A DNA stretch of 64,000 nt from Actinomadura sp. K4S16 (lineage in GTDB: Bacteria > Actinomycetota > Actinomycetes > Streptosporangiales > Streptosporangiaceae): positions 1 to 64,000 of the forward strand of contig NZ_BDDE01000024.1 of assembly GCF_008327685.1 (NCBI RefSeq), given 5' to 3'. Position numbers and translations under genes: made by a program. Under the pieces are notes generated by a model. It ran no database searches and was not told where the DNA came from. It was given only the letters and a program-made list of their open reading frames with translations. Each line of letters opens with the position of its first letter. Position 1 is the first letter of the stretch. Shown one piece after another: positions 61,757-64,000 of this stretch.

Positions 61757-62212
61757 CGCCAGGGTGAGGACCTCGATCTCCCGCTCGGTCAGCGGGCTCT
61801 GAGCCGAGCCCAGCTCGGTGAACGCCATGTCGGGGTCGATGACGCGCGCCCCGGCCGCGGCCTGCCGGATCGCGTCGACGAGGTCGTTCGGCGAGGTGTC
61901 CTTCAGCACGAGCCCGGACGCCCGCGCGGCCACCGCACGGCGCAGGTCGCCGGTCCGGCAGCGGCCCGCCATGAGGACGGTGCGGCACTCCGGGACGGAC
62001 TCTCGTAAGGCGCGGGCGGCGGTGAAGCCGTCCAGGTCGGGCAGCCCGACGTCGATCAGGGCGACGTCGGGCCGCCGTCTGCGCGCCGTGCGGAGCACCT
62101 GCTCACCGGAGCCGACGGCCGCCACGACGTCGAGGTCCTTCACCCGTTCGAACAGCGCGACGAGCCCGCCGCGCAGCAGCGGGGCGCCCTCGGCGAGCAG
62201 AATGCGAATCAT
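61607..62212 (-). CDS. Response regulator, NarL/LuxR type (AmfR/RamR-like)
   Basis: 201 residues from ATG 62212, preceded by GGAGACGAAA. The receiver domain carries the phospho-acceptor Asp54 (ALIDVGLPDLDG) and the conserved Lys in LVLKDTS. The usual N-terminal acidic pair is reduced to one Glu (LLAEGAP), and the switch Thr/Ser is not evident in VLMAG, so control may not need phosphorylation. The LuxR HTH is LTEREIEVLTLASRGATAAE, then LVLTIGTVRNHLSRI. No histidine kinase is nearby, as with RamR. Its 3' end overlaps the transporter frame by 150 bases. Confidence 0.87.
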   Translation of the reverse strand: MIRILLAEGAPLLRGGLVALFERVKDLDVVAAVGSGEQVLRTARRRRPDVALIDVGLPDLDGFTAARALRESVPECRTVLMAGRCRTGDLRRAVAARASGLVLKDTSPNDLVDAIRQAAAGARVIDPDMAFTELGSAQSPLTEREIEVLTLASRGATAAEIAEDLVLTIGTVRNHLSRINRKVGARNRVQAIRIAEEAGWL

Positions 62213-62493
62213 TTTCGTCTCCAACAGGGCCACCCGTCCGCGTCCTGAGAAAGAGGAATTACCGAGCACGTTCAGCGCGTCAGGGCGGCGGCCGCGAGAC
62301 GATACCGGGGATTCGGTCAGCGCTAAATCGAACTTCCATTGCGTCACCTTCGACAGCCTCGCGACTACTAAAGTCTCACCGGACGGAGCCAACACTATTC
62401 ACCGCGTCAATGCAAAGACACCGGGGAAACCAGGAATCCAGCGAGGGGTATTCCGCCAATTAGCGTTCGTACACCTGATGGGCCGGAACCGGT

Positions 62494-63447
62494 TCAGGCG
62501 AGGAAATCGAACTCCACGCCGGCGCCCGCGGCGCGGGCGTCGGCGTAGGCCGTCCAGCTGAGCGCGAGGTCCTGCCAGGGCAGCCCGACGGGCGCGTACA
62601 CCGTGACCTCGCCGTCGTCCGCCCGCCCGGGCGCCCGGCCGCGCAGCAGGTCGCCCAGCGTCCCGGCGGCGCGCACGGCGCCCGGGGGCGCGCCCGCCAG
62701 CACCCCCATCTCGGCGGCGAGCGGGACGTCGTCGACGACGACGCGGGCGCCCGCCAGCAGGCCGGCGCCCAGTTCGGCCTTGCCGGGCTCGTCCGCGCCG
62801 AGGGAGGTGAGGTGCGTCCCGGGGGCCACGTCGGCGGCGTCCAGGAGGGGGCTGCGCGCCCAGGTGGCCATGACGACGATCTCGGCGTCCCGGACGGCGG
62901 CGCGCGGGTCCGGCGCCACGGCCGCGGGCACGCCCAGCCGGGCGCCGTGCCGCGCGGCGAAGTCCGCGGCGCGGCCGGCGTCGAGGTCGCACACGGCGAG
63001 GCCGCGCACCTCCCGCAGCCCGCTCAGCCCCCGCAGGACCAGTTCGGCCTGCGCGCCCGCGCCGATCACCGCGACCGCCCCGGCGGCCGGACGCGCCAGG
63101 GCGTGGGTGCCGAGCGCGGCGGCGAGGCCGGTGCGCCAGGCGGTCACGGTCGCCGAGTCCAGCTGGGCGAGCAGCTCGCCGGTCCCGAGGTCGTGCAGGC
63201 AGACGACGCCGCGCAGCGCCGGGCGGCTGGCCGGGAACTTGGCGTTGACCTTCACCGTGTAGGCGGGGATCCCCTCGACCACGCCCGGCAGCAGCGCCGT
63301 CGCCGTGCCCTCCCCGGGCGGCTTCACGACCACGCGGCGGGCCGCGGTCCCGCCGTCCCCGGCCGTGAAGCCGCGGCGCAGGGCCTCCAGGCACCGGGCG
63401 GGGTCGAGCAGCGACTCGAGGTCCGAGCGGGACAGAAGCAACGTCAC
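62494..63447 (-). CDS. Ornithine cyclodeaminase / mu-crystallin family protein
   Basis: 317 residues from GTG 63447. YTVKVNAKFPASRP and the Rossmann motif VIGAGAQAEL (about residue 125-135) are hallmarks of the family, which binds NAD(P) and acts on ornithine, lysine, ketimines or related amino acids. The order HDLGTGELLAQLDSATVTAWRT is also conserved. The exact reaction is not decided by sequence. It lies 281 bases from the lanthipeptide regulator and could be unrelated to that locus. That gap has an AT-richer patch (62,330-62,470) where the regulator promoter should lie. Confidence 0.85.
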   Translation of the reverse strand: MTLLLSRSDLESLLDPARCLEALRRGFTAGDGGTAARRVVVKPPGEGTATALLPGVVEGIPAYTVKVNAKFPASRPALRGVVCLHDLGTGELLAQLDSATVTAWRTGLAAALGTHALARPAAGAVAVIGAGAQAELVLRGLSGLREVRGLAVCDLDAGRAADFAARHGARLGVPAAVAPDPRAAVRDAEIVVMATWARSPLLDAADVAPGTHLTSLGADEPGKAELGAGLLAGARVVVDDVPLAAEMGVLAGAPPGAVRAAGTLGDLLRGRAPGRADDGEVTVYAPVGLPWQDLALSWTAYADARAAGAGVEFDFLA

Positions 63448-63705
63448 CGGATCATTCTCCCGCGTCCCGGGTAGTGCCGCTCTCGGCGGCCCCTCGCCCA
63501 TTGGCCCTGTCTACCGGCCAGTACCAAACCGGCCAAACGGGCCATCCTCCCCGGGGATCGACCACGGAACCCGCACCCATTGTGACAATCCGTAGATGGT
63601 CGATTAGTCACTTTCTCGCCTTACGTGGGCCTTCAGCGATCTTCCAGCATTGCCCGTGACCTCCGGTGCACCACTCGGGTGCGCCCAATCCCCCCTGGAG
63701 GCAGA

Positions 63706-64000
63706 GTGAAGATCCGTTCCAACCGCGTCCGCGGCACCGCCGCCGCCGTCACCGTGGCGGCGTCCGGGCTCGTGGCGACCGCCCTCGTCGCCGCACCCGC
63801 CGCGAACGCCGCCCTCGACGCGCCGACCGGGCGCGTCGCCGCCCGGTCCGACACGGGCGGGGTGGCAGCCGAGCTGGCGCAGCGGCTCGGTGACCGCAGC
63901 GCCGGCGCCTACGTGGACCAGGCCACCAAGAACCTGGTCGTCACGGTCACCGACGCGAAGGCCGCGCAAGCGGTCCGCGCAGCCGGGGCCGTGCCGAAGA
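63706..64000 (+). CDS. Secreted S1-family serine protease, N-terminal part (streptogrisin-like)
   Basis: 98 codons up to the right edge. GTG 63706 follows GGAGG by four bases. A classical signal peptide (SNRVRGTAAAV..., cleavage after AANAA, about residue 36) leads into a propeptide with LAQRLGDRSAGAYVDQATK and LVVTVTDAKAAQAVRAAGA. This is the alpha-lytic-protease prodomain, a folding catalyst for chymotrypsin-like proteases. The catalytic domain would be beyond the window. Confidence 0.82.
   Translation, partial: MKIRSNRVRGTAAAVTVAASGLVATALVAAPAANAALDAPTGRVAARSDTGGVAAELAQRLGDRSAGAYVDQATKNLVVTVTDAKAAQAVRAAGAVPK

Overview
The window is chromosomal DNA of a high-GC, mycelial-type actinomycete. 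Most rows are about 70% G+C, GTG and TTG starts are common, and the gene content is typical of the group: AfsR/SARP and LAL-type LuxR regulators, an ECF sigma factor, an XRE/HATPase regulatory pair, a SapB-like class III lanthipeptide locus and a secreted serine protease. A Thermomonosporaceae (Actinomadura-like) source is plausible but is inference. No rRNA, tRNA, CRISPR array, integrase or insertion sequence was seen.

Layout. (1) 1-1,470: the 3'-truncated (by the window edge) XRE regulator, a divergent RsbW-like ATPase and a decayed small membrane ORF. (2) 1,489-16,565: a probable defence island. On the minus strand a soluble Ser/Thr kinase, a SNF2/HepA-type helicase and a giant Eco57I/PglX-like DNA methylase form an operon. 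Divergent from it is a 1,828-residue DUF4011 / superfamily-1 helicase / Vsr-like nuclease / DUF3320 protein. The C-terminal 40% of the methylase gene is much poorer in G+C than the rest. (3) 16,634-25,885: two nearly identical FAD monooxygenase genes flank a LuxR regulator, a transporter-ECF sigma-membrane protein operon, and two DUF3311 genes with a second SSS-family carrier. (4) 26,095-31,853: a secreted protein, a limonene-epoxide-hydrolase-like enzyme, an AfsR-type regulator and an MFS exporter.

(5) 31,932-35,479: an SPFH (flotillin-like)-RHH-GPP34 operon, a PlsC acyltransferase and an unusual anti-sigma-type ATPase fused to ankyrin repeats. (6) 35,483-48,576: MFS/TetR pair with an operator palindrome, a lipoprotein hydrolase, MscS channel, CocE-like hydrolase, peroxiredoxin, GGCT-like protein, glycosyltransferase, LAL regulator and a Ddn-hemerythrin fusion. 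(7) 48,600-55,263: a sugar-type ABC importer operon facing an HSL-family esterase, then a DapB-like dehydrogenase/SDR operon preceded by a perfect match to the KstR box. (8) 55,489-62,212: a SapB/AmfS-like lanthipeptide locus with LanKC synthetase, a 36-residue precursor gene, two half-transporters with complementary degenerate ATP sites, and a convergent response regulator. (9) 62,494-64,000: an ornithine-cyclodeaminase-like gene and the start of a streptogrisin-like protease.

The best candidate for an undescribed system is the kinase-helicase-methylase operon with its divergent helicase-nuclease. It shares parts with DISARM, BREX/Pgl and Mokosh but matches none of them in full within this window.
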